A DNA stretch of 64,000 nt from Hyphomicrobiaceae bacterium (GCA_022842785.1 JALHOW010000007.1:1-64000), one strand, 5' to 3'; shown: positions 52,618-62,441, counted from the first letter of the stretch. Notes: a model not told the origin generated them from the letters alone. Program-made: numbers and translations.

Positions 52618-54111
52618 CTATTCGATTGGCACGGCGACGAAGCGCAGCTCGCCTTTGGCATCCTCGACCCGTAGCAGCACAGCCTTGCGGCCGGCCTTGC
52701 GGATCTTTTCGATGCCGGCTGCGACGTCGGCTACGGAGGCAACGGCATCCGGTCCGGCTTCCACGATGACGTCGCCGACCTTGATGCCGCGCTTGGCAGC
52801 CGGGCTTTGCGGGTCGACTTCCGTCACCACGACGCCCTTCGTCTTGGCATCGAGGCCGTGCTGTTTGCGCAGATCCTCATCGAGCGGCGAGAGCGCGAGG
52901 CCGATCAGCCGTCCGCTCTGCGGCGTATTCTCAGCTGCCGGCTTCTGCTGCGCAGCTTCATCCTCCATGAGGCGCGCAACCGTCACCTTGAGCATCCGGC
53001 GCTCGCCCTTGCGCAGGACCTCGACATCGACCGTCTTGCCGACTGGCGTTTGCGAGACGAGACGCGGCAGCCCGCGCGTCGTCGTGACCTCACGGCCATC
53101 GAAGCGCACGACCACGTCGCCTGCCTCGATGCCCGCCTTTTGCGCCGGGCTGTCCGCCGTGACCGAGGAAATGAGCGCGCCCGAGTTCTCCTTCACGCCG
53201 AGTGTCTCGGCGACGTCCTCGGTGATGCTCTTGATGCGCACGCCGAGCCAGCCGCGCCGCGTCTCGCCGAACTGGCGGAGCTGCTCGATCACCGACATTG
53301 CGGCGTCGGACGGTACGGCGAAACTGATGCCGACCGACCCACCGGTCGGTGAGATGATCGCGGTATTCACGCCAACGACCGTGCCGTCCATGTTGAAGAG
53401 CGGCCCGCCCGAGTTGCCCTTGTTGATGGAAGCATCCGTCTGCAGGTACTCGTCATAGGGCCCTGAGCTGATATCGCGCTGCTTGGCCGAGATGATGCCG
53501 ACGGTCACCGATCCGCCGAGCCCGAAGGGATTGCCGATCGCCATCACCCAATCGCCGACTTTGAGGTCGTTCGAGCTGCCGAAGGCAACCTCGGGAAGCG
53601 GCTTCTTCGGCGTTACTTTGAGCAGCGCGAGATCGGTCTTGGTGTCCCTCCCGATCACGCGGTCGACCTTGAGCTTCGAGCCGTCGTGGAAATTGATGAC
53701 GATCTCGTCGGCGCCCTCGATGACGTGGTTGTTGGTAACGATCAGGCCTTCGCGCCCGTCGATGATGAAGCCCGAGCCGAGCGAGGAAACCTTGCGCTGA
53801 TCATCCGGCTTGCCCTTGCGGTCGAAAAAGTCCTCGAAGAACTGCTCGAAGGGCGAGCCCTTGGGGACCGAGGGAAGCGGCACGCCACTCTGCTTGCCCT
53901 TCACGCTCTGGCTTGTCGAGATGTTGACGACCGCATTGATCAGGCGTTCGGCGAGGGGGGCCACTGATTGCGGACCGCTTCGCGCAGTTGCCTCGATGAC
54001 CGGTACGACGACGGTCATGACCAGCGCGCCCAGAAGCCCGACTGACAGGCGGCGAAGTGCCGTGCTTCGCGCAGTACGGCGGCGGGCTTCACTCATCGAC
54101 GTGACCAGCAT
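52618..54111 (-). CDS. DegP/HtrA-type periplasmic serine protease
   Basis: 497 residues. A long hydrophobic segment (about 20-42) is a signal or anchor. The trypsin-like domain has H129 (TNNHVIEG), D160 (DTKTDLALLKV) and S234 (GNSGGPLF). Two PDZ domains follow (GWLGVRIKSITEDVAE and GLALSPLDEDLRKQHG). It degrades misfolded envelope proteins. The ATG follows GAGGCAAG. A TTGACA hexamer lies about 110 bases upstream on the same strand. The RidA gene is divergent from it. Confidence 0.92.
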   Translation of the reverse strand: MLVTSMSEARRRTARSTALRRLSVGLLGALVMTVVVPVIEATARSGPQSVAPLAERLINAVVNISTSQSVKGKQSGVPLPSVPKGSPFEQFFEDFFDRKGKPDDQRKVSSLGSGFIIDGREGLIVTNNHVIEGADEIVINFHDGSKLKVDRVIGRDTKTDLALLKVTPKKPLPEVAFGSSNDLKVGDWVMAIGNPFGLGGSVTVGIISAKQRDISSGPYDEYLQTDASINKGNSGGPLFNMDGTVVGVNTAIISPTGGSVGISFAVPSDAAMSVIEQLRQFGETRRGWLGVRIKSITEDVAETLGVKENSGALISSVTADSPAQKAGIEAGDVVVRFDGREVTTTRGLPRLVSQTPVGKTVDVEVLRKGERRMLKVTVARLMEDEAAQQKPAAENTPQSGRLIGLALSPLDEDLRKQHGLDAKTKGVVVTEVDPQSPAAKRGIKVGDVIVEAGPDAVASVADVAAGIEKIRKAGRKAVLLRVEDAKGELRFVAVPIE

Positions 54112-54447
54112 GGTCGTTCTTGCCTCGCAGTTGATCGCACGGCTGAATTTCCCGCACCGCGCAGCGCGGCGGGAGGTCCATTAGAGCCTGAAACATCCAT
54201 CCCGCCGGATCCACCACCTGTCAACGTCCGCACTGAGGCGGCGCGGATCACAAGCGCGTTGATCCCCGTTTGGATGGCATTCCGCCCGATATCTGGGCAC
54301 GCACTTGCGTCAACTTGGGGGCAGCGGGAGGCGGAAATGGACTGGATCAAGGCGCCTGTCAGGCGCACCGGCCCCGGATTTCTTGCCTCAACCGCTTATG
54401 CCCCCATATGCCCCTGCAACAACCCTAGAGATAACAGGAGCAGTAAT
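54112..54447. other. 336-bp divergent intergenic region (degP/ridA)
   Basis: On the minus strand a perfect -35 hexamer TTGACA (54224-54219) with ATGGAT 18 bases further is a candidate degP promoter. GCGCCTG-T-CAGGCGC (54352-54366) is a perfect 15-bp palindrome nearer the RidA gene. No gene is visible; the frame open across this region upstream of ridA is not RidA-like. Confidence 0.4.
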
Positions 54448-54846
54448 ATGGCCAAGCGCGACGCGATCTTTCCCGCCGGGCGGCACGCCCTTTACGAGAA
54501 ACACCGCTATTCTGCGGCCATCCGCTCCGGCGATCTACTGTTCGTGTCAGGTCAGGTCGGGAGCCGGCCGGACGGCTCGCCAGAGCCGGACTACGAGAAG
54601 CAGGTCCAGCTTGCTTTCGACAATCTCGCGGCTGTGCTGAAGGCAGCGGGTTGCTCGTTCGACGACATCGTGGATGTGACGACGTTCCATACGGATCCCG
54701 AGAAGCAGCTGAATACCTTCTTGGCTGTGCGCAACAAAGCCCTCGGAGCGGCCCCGTTTACAAACATAACGGCTGTTGGCGTGAACTGGCTCGCGGGCTT
54801 CGACTTCGAGATCAAAGTCATCGCGCGCATTCCGCAGCCAGCCTGA
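54448..54846 (+). CDS. RidA/YjgF-family protein
   Basis: 132 residues from an ATG at 54448 with CAGGAGC upstream. RSGDLLFVSGQVGSRPDG, QVQLAFDNLAAVLKAAGCSFDDIVDVTTFHTD and the C-terminal KVIARIPQP match RidA, but the substrate-binding Arg usually found near residue 105 (R-x-x-VEIE) is not seen, as the region reads FEIKVIARIP. Canonical RidA hydrolyses reactive enamines; this may be a subgroup with another role. Confidence 0.8.
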   Translation: MAKRDAIFPAGRHALYEKHRYSAAIRSGDLLFVSGQVGSRPDGSPEPDYEKQVQLAFDNLAAVLKAAGCSFDDIVDVTTFHTDPEKQLNTFLAVRNKALGAAPFTNITAVGVNWLAGFDFEIKVIARIPQPA

Positions 54847-54862
54847 GGGGCGCGGCAAAGTC

Positions 54863-54933
54863 ATAAAAGAGGGTGGGGCCGGGAGGGTGTCCCCCCCGGT
54901 GGGGTGCGGGGCTAGCCCCGCTCGCGAAGCGAC
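54863..54933 (+). repeat. dispersed G-rich repeat (family B), copy 3
   Basis: Runs CCGGGAGGGTGTCC, CCCGGTGGGGTGCGGGGCTAGCCCC and GCTCGCGAAGCG, matching copies at 116-172 and 262-335. It fills the space between the convergent RidA and pheS genes. GGGGCTAGCCCC is a strong hairpin. Confidence 0.65.
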
Positions 54934-56001
54934 TTAGCTCGAAACACCACCCGCGAGCGTCGGCACGTCGAAGGGCAGGAAGCCGTAATGGCGCAGCCAG
55001 CGCATGTCCGCATTGAACATGTCGCGCAGGTCCGGAATGCCGTACTTCAGCATAGTGATGCGGTCGAGGCCCATGCCGAAGGCGAAACCCTGATAGCGCT
55101 CGGGATCGAGCCCGCAGGCGCGGATCACGTTCGGATGCACCATGCCTGAGCCGAGGATTTCGAGCCAGCGGCCCGGCTTGCCGATCGCGGCGGCATCGAC
55201 ATCCACTTCCATCGACGGCTCGGTGAAGGGGAAGTGCGAAGCGCGGAAGCGCATCTTCACTTCGTCCACCTCGAAGAAGGCCTTGCAGAATTCCTCGAGG
55301 CACCACTTCAGATGGCCGAGGTGCGTCTCCTCGTCGATGACGAGGCCCTCGATCTGGTGGAACATCGGTGTGTGCGTCTGGTCGCTGTCGGAGCGATAGA
55401 CGCGGCCCGGCGCGATGATGCGGATCGGCGGCTTCTGGCTCAGCATCGTGCGGATCTGCACGGGGCTCGTATGCGTGCGCAGAACCATGCGCGAGCCATC
55501 GGCACGCGGCTGCAGGTAGAACGTATCGTGCTCCTGGCGCGCGGGATGCTCGGGCGGGATGTTGAGCTTGGTGAAGTTGAGGTCGTCCGTCTCGATATCC
55601 GGACCTTCGGCGACGGCGAAGCCCATATCGGCGAAGATTTCCGTGACCTCGTCCCAGACCTGGCTCACGGGATGAATGCGTCCCTCAGCCTGCGGCCCGA
55701 GACGCACCGGCAGCGTGACGTCGGCGCGCTCATTGGCGAGGCGCTCGGTCAGCGCTGCCTCCTCGAGCACCGACTTGCGGCTCTCGAGGGCATCGGCAAC
55801 CTTGGTCTTGAGCTGGTTGACCGCCGCGCCGAAGGATTTGCGCTCCTCTGGCGCGAGCTTGCCGAGCTGGCTCATCAGCTCGGACACGCGCCCCTTCTTG
55901 CCGAGCGCGCCGATGCGCACCTGCTCGATGGCGCCGAGGTTATCGGCGCGCGAAATCTCGCCGATCAACTCGGCTTCGAGGGTGTTGAGGTCGGCGGTCA
56001 T
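54934..56001 (-). CDS. pheS: phenylalanine-tRNA ligase alpha subunit
   Basis: 355 residues. An N-terminal coiled coil (residues about 1-85) precedes the class II core with [19 protein letters not shown] (motif 1 area), motif 2 TSPVQIRTM and [10 protein letters not shown], and motif 3 [18 protein letters not shown]. It pairs with PheT to charge tRNA-Phe. It follows rplT on the same strand. No pheT lies downstream; a family B repeat and RidA are there instead. Confidence 0.95.
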   Translation of the reverse strand: MTADLNTLEAELIGEISRADNLGAIEQVRIGALGKKGRVSELMSQLGKLAPEERKSFGAAVNQLKTKVADALESRKSVLEEAALTERLANERADVTLPVRLGPQAEGRIHPVSQVWDEVTEIFADMGFAVAEGPDIETDDLNFTKLNIPPEHPARQEHDTFYLQPRADGSRMVLRTHTSPVQIRTMLSQKPPIRIIAPGRVYRSDSDQTHTPMFHQIEGLVIDEETHLGHLKWCLEEFCKAFFEVDEVKMRFRASHFPFTEPSMEVDVDAAAIGKPGRWLEILGSGMVHPNVIRACGLDPERYQGFAFGMGLDRITMLKYGIPDLRDMFNADMRWLRHYGFLPFDVPTLAGGVSS

Positions 56002-56031
56002 GGCGAGCCTCGTCTATTTAGGGGACGAGAC

Positions 56032-56397
56032 TTACGCGGCTTTGGCGACGGCCGACTGTGCCTGCTCGACGAGCGCCTTGAAGCCCGCCGGGTCCTTCAC
56101 CGCGACATCGGCCAGCACCTTGCGATCCACCAGAATGCCGGCGACCGACAGGCCATGGATGAAGTTGCCGTAGGTCATGCCGTGCTCGCGGGCGGCGGCA
56201 TTGATGCGCTGGATCCAGAGCGCGCGGAACGTGCGCTTCTTGCGCTTGCGATCGCGATAGCCGTACTGCAGGGCCTTCTCGACGGCCTGCTTGGCGATGC
56301 GGATCGTATTCTTGCGCCGGCCGTAATAGCCTTTGGCGGCGTTCAGGACTTTTTTGTGCTTTGCGTGAGCGGTCACGCCACGCTTGACGCGGGCCAT
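56032..56397 (-). CDS. rplT: 50S ribosomal protein L20
   Basis: 121 residues: [28 protein letters not shown]..., the bL20 sequence, with [23 protein letters not shown]. It organises the 23S 5' domain. AAGGAG precedes the start. Lies between rpmI and pheS; L20 represses this operon in enterobacteria, which cannot be judged here. Confidence 0.97.
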   Translation of the reverse strand: MARVKRGVTAHAKHKKVLNAAKGYYGRRKNTIRIAKQAVEKALQYGYRDRKRKKRTFRALWIQRINAAAREHGMTYGNFIHGLSVAGILVDRKVLADVAVKDPAGFKALVEQAQSAVAKAA

Positions 56398-56475
56398 GGA
56401 AATTCTCCTTGAGCTTCAGGATCTTGAATAGGACAGCGGCTGAAACGAAATCAGCGGTCGTATGGCCCGATCGCG

Positions 56476-56676
56476 TCAGCGATCATATGGCATGTACTTC
56501 TTGACGATGCCGGCGTCGCTGTCGTTCAGGGTCATGGTGCCACGCGCATTGCGGACGAACTTCGCCGAACGCTTGATCATGCCGTGACGCTTGCCCTGGG
56601 CCGCGGCAAGAACCTTGCCCGTACCCGTGATCTTGAAGCGCTTTTTGGCGCCGCTCTTGGTCTTCATCTTGGGCAT
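56476..56676 (-). CDS. rpmI: 50S ribosomal protein L35
   Basis: 66 residues from an ATG at 56676 ([20 protein letters not shown]) with GGAGAG upstream. The extra ATG at 56688 would add four residues (MESQ) not found in bL35. First gene of the rpmI-rplT-pheS set; infC is not upstream. Confidence 0.96.
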   Translation of the reverse strand: MPKMKTKSGAKKRFKITGTGKVLAAAQGKRHGMIKRSAKFVRNARGTMTLNDSDAGIVKKYMPYDR

Positions 56677-56966
56677 TTGGCTCTCCATAGTCTTGAATTT
56701 ACGCAGATTTCTCCGCGCGAGCCCGCGAAATGCAGGCGATGATGCAAAGCATCGAAAGCCGCCACGGCATGCCCCGCCGGGCGGCTCGAACGAGCGGGGT
56801 TATAGTTGAGGCCCAACCCACAAGCAAGTGCCCCAGGCAAGGCGGAGCACGATATGGCGGTTTGCCCGGAACCAGCCTTGAGCTGACGGCCTTATGCCGT
56901 TAACCCTGGCCGCCGGCTTTGCGGGGTGCAAGTCGGGCCGGCGCCCTGCGCGACGGTCACGAGTGC

Positions 56967-58355
56967 ATGAAAGATACTGAGAGACACCAGGAAATGTTCA
57001 ATTTGGCGCTGAACCAGCGCCTCCGGGAGAGTACCGCCGCCAAGTTCCGCGAACGCTTACTGATCTTTGGGCCGGTCGTGGCCTTGATCGTCGCGAGCTT
57101 CTGGTTTGCCTCGCTCTTCGTCCAGCAGGCCCCGCCGAGCCGTATCGCGATCGCGACAGGCGGCCTATCCGGCGCCTACTACGCTTTTGGCGAGCAGTAC
57201 GCGGGCATTCTGGCGCAGTCGCGCGTCGGCCTCGATGTCGAGGCGACGGCAGGCTCGGCCGAGAACGTCGCGCTCTTGAAGAAGCCCGCAGCGGGTGTTC
57301 AGGTGGCGCTCCTCCAGGGTGGCACGACGAACAGTAAGGAAAGCCCGGAGCTGCGCTCGCTCGGGCGGCTCTATCTCGAGCCCATGTGGATCTTCTATCG
57401 CGGCGAGGCGACGCTCGACCGCCTCACGGACATCCGCGGCAAGCGCATCATCGTCGGCGGTGAGGGCAGTGGCACGCGCACGCTCGCGCTCCGATTGCTC
57501 GGCCTCAACGGCATCGACGACAAGAACGCGACCTTCATCACGACGCCGGCGCAGGCGGGCGCCGACATGCTCGTGCGCGGTGAGGCCGATGTCGCGTTCT
57601 TCACGTCCGGCCCCAATGCGACGCTCATCCAGGAGCTGTTGCGCGCGCCGGGCGTGCGCCTCATGAGCCTCACGCACGCCGAGGCCTACGTGCGCAACCT
57701 GCGCTACCTTACGCGCATCGTGCTGCCGAAGGGCGCGATCGACCTCGCGGCGAACCAGCCGCCGGCCGACGTCGAGATGGTGGCGCCCGTCGCCGTGCTC
57801 GCCGCGCACAAGGATCTGCACCCCGCGCTCGTCTCGCTGCTCGTGGAGGCAGCGAAGACTGTGCACGCGCCGGGCGGTCTCTTTCATGAGGTCGGCGAGT
57901 TTCCCAAGGCGCAGGACCCCGAGCTTGAAATGTCGGCGGATGCCGAGCGCGCATACCGCTCCGGTCCGAACTGGCTGAACCGCACGCTACCCTTCTGGTT
58001 CGCGAACTGGATCGAGCGCATGACGGTGCTGCTGCTGCCGCTCATCGGTGTGATGATCCCGCTCGTGAAGGGTGTGCCGGCGCTCTACCGCTGGCAGATC
58101 CGCCGCCGGCTCATCTACTGGTATGGGCGTCTCAAGGCGCTAGAGGCCGTGCTCGCCGAGCGCTCGGCGCCGCAGGATATCGAGCTGCACCGTGCCGAAC
58201 TCGACGTGATCGACGAGGCCGTGCGCAACATCCCGCTGCCGATCTGGTTTGCGGATCAGTACTACATCCTCCGTTCCGCCATCGACCTCGTGCGGCAGCG
58301 CTTGGATGGGGTGGGACGGGGCCGTCGCACCGCCGAGGCGCGGGCGGCGGAGTAG
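56967..58355 (+). CDS. TAXI-family TRAP transporter solute receptor
   Basis: About 462 residues from an ATG at 56967; an ATG at 56994 is equally possible. One membrane helix near residue 40 (LLIFGPVVALIVASFWFASLF) anchors a periplasmic binding domain of the TAXI type (IAIATGGLSGAYYAFGEQYAGIL, RGKRIIVGGEGSGTRTLALRLL). A second helix at about 360 (MTVLLLPLIGVMIPLV) leads to a cytosolic coiled region. Membrane-anchored TAXI proteins are found without TRAP permease genes, as here. The substrate may be a dicarboxylate or glutamate-like compound; this is an inference from the family. Confidence 0.82.
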   Translation: MKDTERHQEMFNLALNQRLRESTAAKFRERLLIFGPVVALIVASFWFASLFVQQAPPSRIAIATGGLSGAYYAFGEQYAGILAQSRVGLDVEATAGSAENVALLKKPAAGVQVALLQGGTTNSKESPELRSLGRLYLEPMWIFYRGEATLDRLTDIRGKRIIVGGEGSGTRTLALRLLGLNGIDDKNATFITTPAQAGADMLVRGEADVAFFTSGPNATLIQELLRAPGVRLMSLTHAEAYVRNLRYLTRIVLPKGAIDLAANQPPADVEMVAPVAVLAAHKDLHPALVSLLVEAAKTVHAPGGLFHEVGEFPKAQDPELEMSADAERAYRSGPNWLNRTLPFWFANWIERMTVLLLPLIGVMIPLVKGVPALYRWQIRRRLIYWYGRLKALEAVLAERSAPQDIELHRAELDVIDEAVRNIPLPIWFADQYYILRSAIDLVRQRLDGVGRGRRTAEARAAE

Positions 58356-58523
58356 GGGTTAGCGGTCGAGCCGGATTTTGCCCGACAGCTCTGCGTGAAC
58401 GGGACGGGGCAGCCTGGACGCAGGCTGTACAGCGTGATCCTATTTGCTAGCCTGGAAATATGCGGCAATTGAACGAGAGATGACTTTTTCCGGATCTACG
58501 CAGTGGTCGCGCAGAAATCTGCA

Positions 58524-59738
58524 ATGGCACACACAAGTTCCACAATGCCTATCTTGGTTCGCGCGTCCGTTTTCGACGACGTCGAAGATAGAAGGATTGT
58601 CACTGCTCTCGTCGACGACTACGTCAACCCGCTTTTGGAGCGCGGCTTTTATCTGCGCACAGAATTGCCGGCCAAGGCGTTGCAGGCCTATCACGTGGAC
58701 TACTACATGGCGCAGGTTGCGAATGGCGGCCACGGGCAGTTCATGGGCAATAGCGGTATGAAACCGCTTCTGCTCGGTGATGTTCGTGAAGGTCTTCGCA
58801 CGATAGGCCTGGAGCCGTACATAAGCATCTTTAATGATATGGAGCGACTTTGGGTCGATCGGCCAGAGCGGGCCCGAGCCATTGCGGGAAATTTTGGATT
58901 TGGAGATCGCGCCAAAGAAGAGACGAGCCTCGATGATCGCTTCTTCAAGAGCGACTGCTACAAAACGCTGATGCCGGCAAATGGGCGCTGGATCAAATCC
59001 TGGCCTGAGCTGAAAATCCTGCCCGACGACAAATTCAGGCCTGCCATCGAGTATCTGATCTTGGAGAATCCGCGGGCCGAAGCCCGAATGTACGCTCGTC
59101 GGCACGAGAACCTTTCGGGAGACCTGTCACAGCCGCTGCAGGTCGCGACCCAGATGCTCGGGCGCAAACTCGGCATTGTGCCATTGAACGCGAGCGGCAT
59201 CGGCGACCCCTCGGCCAAGGCGCCCGACGGCCGTAACGCAATGGGGTGGCACGTCAGTTCCCAGCAACAGCCACTGACGATGTTCCTGGATGAGCGCGAG
59301 GCCGTCCTTTGCGAGCGATATCTGGCCGATGGCCGCAAGCTCACGTATGTGCTGATGAATGAAATCCGTCAGCAGTTGCTGGCAAGCAAAGATCTCAACG
59401 CCACACGCGCATTTACCGACGTCACACACAAGGAGATCGGCCGATTGCCTGTGGCTTTGATTGACGAAGCGATTGAGGTCACCAAACGGGCAGAAATTCT
59501 GGCAGCTGCAGCACTCGCCTGCCAGCGCCTCAAGGACGAACTGCAATCCGTGTCCGTGATGGAAAAGTCTGCCGAGGGAATGTGGATCTGGCGCATCCAG
59601 GCGAAAGCCGCTCACTATTTCCTGGCACTGCCCTCACGGGACATGCTCGTCATAAACAGCAAGTCCAAACCCATGTTCGCGCTGAGCTTCAGCGAGGTTG
59701 AGAAGTTTGCGCGCTTCGTGGCGAGCGGCAGCGCCTGA
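58524..59738 (+). CDS. DUF4375/DMP19-domain protein
   Basis: About 404 residues; ATGs at 58524 and 58545 and a GTG at 58503 are all possible because no ribosome binding site is convincing. The N-terminal part AYHVDYYMAQVANGGHGQFMGNSG matches the DUF4375/DMP19 motif (Y-x-x-Q-x-N-G-G-x-x-Q-F). The C-terminal half is not recognised. Base composition is visibly less GC-rich than its neighbours, suggesting transfer. DMP19-type proteins have been proposed as DNA mimics; this is not established for DUF4375. Stands alone between convergent neighbours. Confidence 0.6.
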   Translation: MAHTSSTMPILVRASVFDDVEDRRIVTALVDDYVNPLLERGFYLRTELPAKALQAYHVDYYMAQVANGGHGQFMGNSGMKPLLLGDVREGLRTIGLEPYISIFNDMERLWVDRPERARAIAGNFGFGDRAKEETSLDDRFFKSDCYKTLMPANGRWIKSWPELKILPDDKFRPAIEYLILENPRAEARMYARRHENLSGDLSQPLQVATQMLGRKLGIVPLNASGIGDPSAKAPDGRNAMGWHVSSQQQPLTMFLDEREAVLCERYLADGRKLTYVLMNEIRQQLLASKDLNATRAFTDVTHKEIGRLPVALIDEAIEVTKRAEILAAAALACQRLKDELQSVSVMEKSAEGMWIWRIQAKAAHYFLALPSRDMLVINSKSKPMFALSFSEVEKFARFVASGSA

Positions 59739-59769
59739 ACGCACTTCGCCGCCTTAAGGCGACCTCCCC

Positions 59770-61296
59770 CTACCTCCGCCCCCCAAAGATCGACTTGATG
59801 ATTGCGTTCTTCACTTGCGTCACGATCGACCGCATGACCGAGCGGCCGACGTCGCGGGTGATCTGCTCGCCCATGGAGCGACCACCGCGTGGGCCGCGGC
59901 CGAAAATCGTCTTGCCGAGTTCGCCGCCCCAGCCGCCGGAATCGGCTTCCTTCACCGCCTTCTCCGCGTCGGCCGCGGCTGCCTCGGCGCGCTTCTGCAG
60001 CATCTCGTAGGCGCTCTCGCGGTCCAGCGCGTCCTCGTACTTGCCCTGAATGGGGCTGCCATCGACGAGCGTCTGGCGCTCGGCGACGGTCACGGGCCCC
60101 ATGCGGCCTGAGGGCGGGCGGATGAGTGTCCGCTGCACCATGGAGGGCTCGCCCTTGTTGTGCAGCACGGAGACGAGCGCCTCGCCGACCTTCAGCTCCT
60201 GGATGACGCGCTCGACGTCGAGCGCGGGATTGGGCCGGAAAGTCTCGGCGGCGGCGCGAATGCCCTTCTGCTCGATGGGCGTGAAGGCGCGCAGCGCGTG
60301 CTGCACGCGATTGCCGAGCTGGGCGGAGACGTTGTTCGGCACATCGCGCGGGTTCTGCGTCACGTAGTACACGCCGACGCCCTTCGAGCGAATGAGGCGC
60401 GTGACGCGCTCGACCTGTTCCAGCAGGGCCTTCGGTGCCTCGCTGAAGAGCAGATGCGCCTCGTCGAAGAAGAAGACGAGCTTGGGTTTGTCGCGATCGC
60501 CAACCTCGGGCAGCTCGTTGAACAGCTCGGACATCATCCAGAGCAGGAACGTCGCGTAGAGGCGCGGCGTGTTCATCAGCTTGTCGGCGGCGAGCAGATT
60601 GACGATGCCGCGGCCGTTCGGCGCCGTGCGGATGAAGTCCTTGATGTCGAGCGCGGGCTCGCCGAAGAAGTGGTTCGCACCCTGCTCCTCCAGCACGAGA
60701 AGGCGGCGCTGCACGGCGCCCGCCGAGGTCGCGGAGACATTGCCGTATTTGGTCTGCAACTCTTTTCCGCGCGTCGCCACGTTGGCGATCATGGCGCGCA
60801 GGTCCTTGAGGTCGAGTAGCGGCAGGTTCTCGTCCTGTGCCACGCGGAACATGATGTTGAGCACGCCCTCCTGCACCTCATTGAGTTCCATGAGGCGCGA
60901 GAGCAGCAGCGGGCCCATGTCCTGCACGGTCGTGCGGATCGGGTGGCCCTGCTGGGCGAAGATGTCCCAGAAGACGACGGGCGTGGCGTGGTTCTCGTAG
61001 TCCTCGAGCCCGATCTCCTCGGCGCGCTTCAGCAGGAAGTCCTTCGGCTCGCCCTTTATGGAGATGCCCGAGAGGTCGCCCTTGATGTCGGCGGCGAATA
61101 CGGGAACGCCCGCGGCTGAGAAGCCCTCGGCGAGAACTTGGAGCGTCACGGTCTTGCCCGTGCCGGTGGCGCCGGTGACGAGGCCGTGGCGGTTGGCGAG
61201 CTTCAGCTCCAGGCATTCCACCCCGCCGCCCTGCTCGGCATTGCTCTGGCCGATGAAGATCAGCCCTTCCTCAAGCTTGGCTGCAGCACTCGTCAT
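59770..61296 (-). CDS. HerA-like ATPase (DUF853, YjgR type)
   Basis: 508 residues from an ATG at 61296 with GGGAG eight bases upstream. Walker A GATGTGKT (42-49), Walker B KLVFFFDEAHLLF, and VYYVTQNPRDVPNNVSAQLGNRVQHALRAF are typical of DUF853 relatives of HerA/FtsK translocases. The C-terminus is Gly/Arg-rich. Role in DNA or nucleoprotein handling is likely but unproven. No NurA-like nuclease is adjacent. Confidence 0.88.
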   Translation of the reverse strand: MTSAAAKLEEGLIFIGQSNAEQGGGVECLELKLANRHGLVTGATGTGKTVTLQVLAEGFSAAGVPVFAADIKGDLSGISIKGEPKDFLLKRAEEIGLEDYENHATPVVFWDIFAQQGHPIRTTVQDMGPLLLSRLMELNEVQEGVLNIMFRVAQDENLPLLDLKDLRAMIANVATRGKELQTKYGNVSATSAGAVQRRLLVLEEQGANHFFGEPALDIKDFIRTAPNGRGIVNLLAADKLMNTPRLYATFLLWMMSELFNELPEVGDRDKPKLVFFFDEAHLLFSEAPKALLEQVERVTRLIRSKGVGVYYVTQNPRDVPNNVSAQLGNRVQHALRAFTPIEQKGIRAAAETFRPNPALDVERVIQELKVGEALVSVLHNKGEPSMVQRTLIRPPSGRMGPVTVAERQTLVDGSPIQGKYEDALDRESAYEMLQKRAEAAAADAEKAVKEADSGGWGGELGKTIFGRGPRGGRSMGEQITRDVGRSVMRSIVTQVKNAIIKSIFGGRR

Positions 61297-61447
61297 GCCC
61301 GTATCTCCCAACCCGTGACCGTGCGGCGCGTGTCCCTGCCGATTCGCTCAGGCAGCGCGGCCCATACCCTGATTGCACGGGCTTTTTGGCAATGCAACGC
61401 AGGCTAGCGATGTAACTGTTTGAAGCTGCGGCGCGTAGGCACCGAGG

Positions 61448-62002
61448 TCACGGCGCGGCGGGTTTGACCGGCTTCGAGAAGGTCTCGAAGAAGATCCCGA
61501 CCAGGTTCTTACCGGTTTTCTCGGCCTCGCGGTGGCTGATATTGGCGTCGAGGGTTGCGCCCTGAGTGAAAACGAGGCGCTGCGACTGTCCCTTGCTGAC
61601 CGCATGGGGGAGCGTGTTGGCGTCCGCCTGCAGGCTGATGCTCCACCCCGGCCGCGTCGCCGGGCTCATGCGCTGGACCTTGACCAGAAGCCAGAGCGCG
61701 TTGGTGGGATCGAAGCCGGCATCGCGCGCCTTCTGCTTGTTCGTCGCGTCCGTATCCTGGGTCGTGAGGGCGACGAAGCGGACATTGGCCGCCTTGGCGA
61801 GGGTGGCGGCTTCTTTGTCGATCGAGGCGCAGAGTTCCTTCGTCCAGGCTTCGGCGGCGATGGGCATGCAGTAGAGGAGCACGCCCGTGACGAGGTCGAG
61901 AGTGCGGGGAGCGGACGGCTTGTCCTGTGCGGATGCGGCGCCGCTCGCGAGCACGGCGAGCGCGGTCACGAAGGCGACGAGTGGTCCGCGGCGCAGCGCC
62001 AT
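61448..62002 (-). CDS. hypothetical exported protein
   Basis: 184 residues from an ATG at 62002 (AGGACAGG upstream); a TTG at 62008 is less likely. Signal peptide MALRRGPLVAFVTALAVLASGAASAQ. Two Cys residues in the mature part (LLYCMPIAAEAWTKELC) could form a disulfide. No domain recognised. Lies on the same strand as the VOC gene but separated by 43 bases. Confidence 0.65.
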   Translation of the reverse strand: MALRRGPLVAFVTALAVLASGAASAQDKPSAPRTLDLVTGVLLYCMPIAAEAWTKELCASIDKEAATLAKAANVRFVALTTQDTDATNKQKARDAGFDPTNALWLLVKVQRMSPATRPGWSISLQADANTLPHAVSKGQSQRLVFTQGATLDANISHREAEKTGKNLVGIFFETFSKPVKPAAP

Positions 62003-62045
62003 GTGCAACCTGTCCTGCCAGTGGTCCCCGAATGGGGCCGATCAT

Positions 62046-62432
62046 TCAAGGATTGGTCAAGCGAGGAAAGTGTACGGCCTCGACGCGGTTACCGTCGGGA
62101 TCGCGGATGAAGGCGCCGAAGTAGGTTGTCATGGAAGCCTTGCGCGGGCCGGGCGGGCCGTCGCATGTCCCGCCCGAGGCGAGGGCGGTTGCATGGAAGG
62201 CCGTGACAGCCTCGGGGCTCGGGGCGCGCAGCGCGATATGGGCGCCGATATCCGCGGCAATCGGCGCCATCTCGGGACGCGCGTTCAGCCAGATCTCGGG
62301 GTAGCGCTTGCCAAAGCCGATGCGGTCCCCGCGGTCGACGAGGCGCGTCAGCTCCAGTGGTGCGAGCACTTCGGCATAGAAAGCGGCGCTCCGTTCGAGG
62401 TCGCGAACGGCGATGGAGAGGTGGTCGATCAT
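62046..62432 (-). CDS. VOC-family (glyoxalase-like) protein
   Basis: 128 residues with paired beta-alpha-beta modules: MIDHLSIAVRDLERSAAFYAEVLAPL, then FGAFIRDPDGNRVEAVHF. Metal ligands appear as H4, H66 and E122 approximately. The family includes glyoxalases, dioxygenases and resistance proteins; the specific role is not deducible. Confidence 0.82.
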   Translation of the reverse strand: MIDHLSIAVRDLERSAAFYAEVLAPLELTRLVDRGDRIGFGKRYPEIWLNARPEMAPIAADIGAHIALRAPSPEAVTAFHATALASGGTCDGPPGPRKASMTTYFGAFIRDPDGNRVEAVHFPRLTNP

Positions 62433-62441
62433 GCGCGCGGC

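Noticed and set aside
59750-59762. Short palindrome CGCCTTAAGGCG between convergent genes
   Set aside because: Only a four-base stem around TTAA with no T run; too weak to call a terminator.
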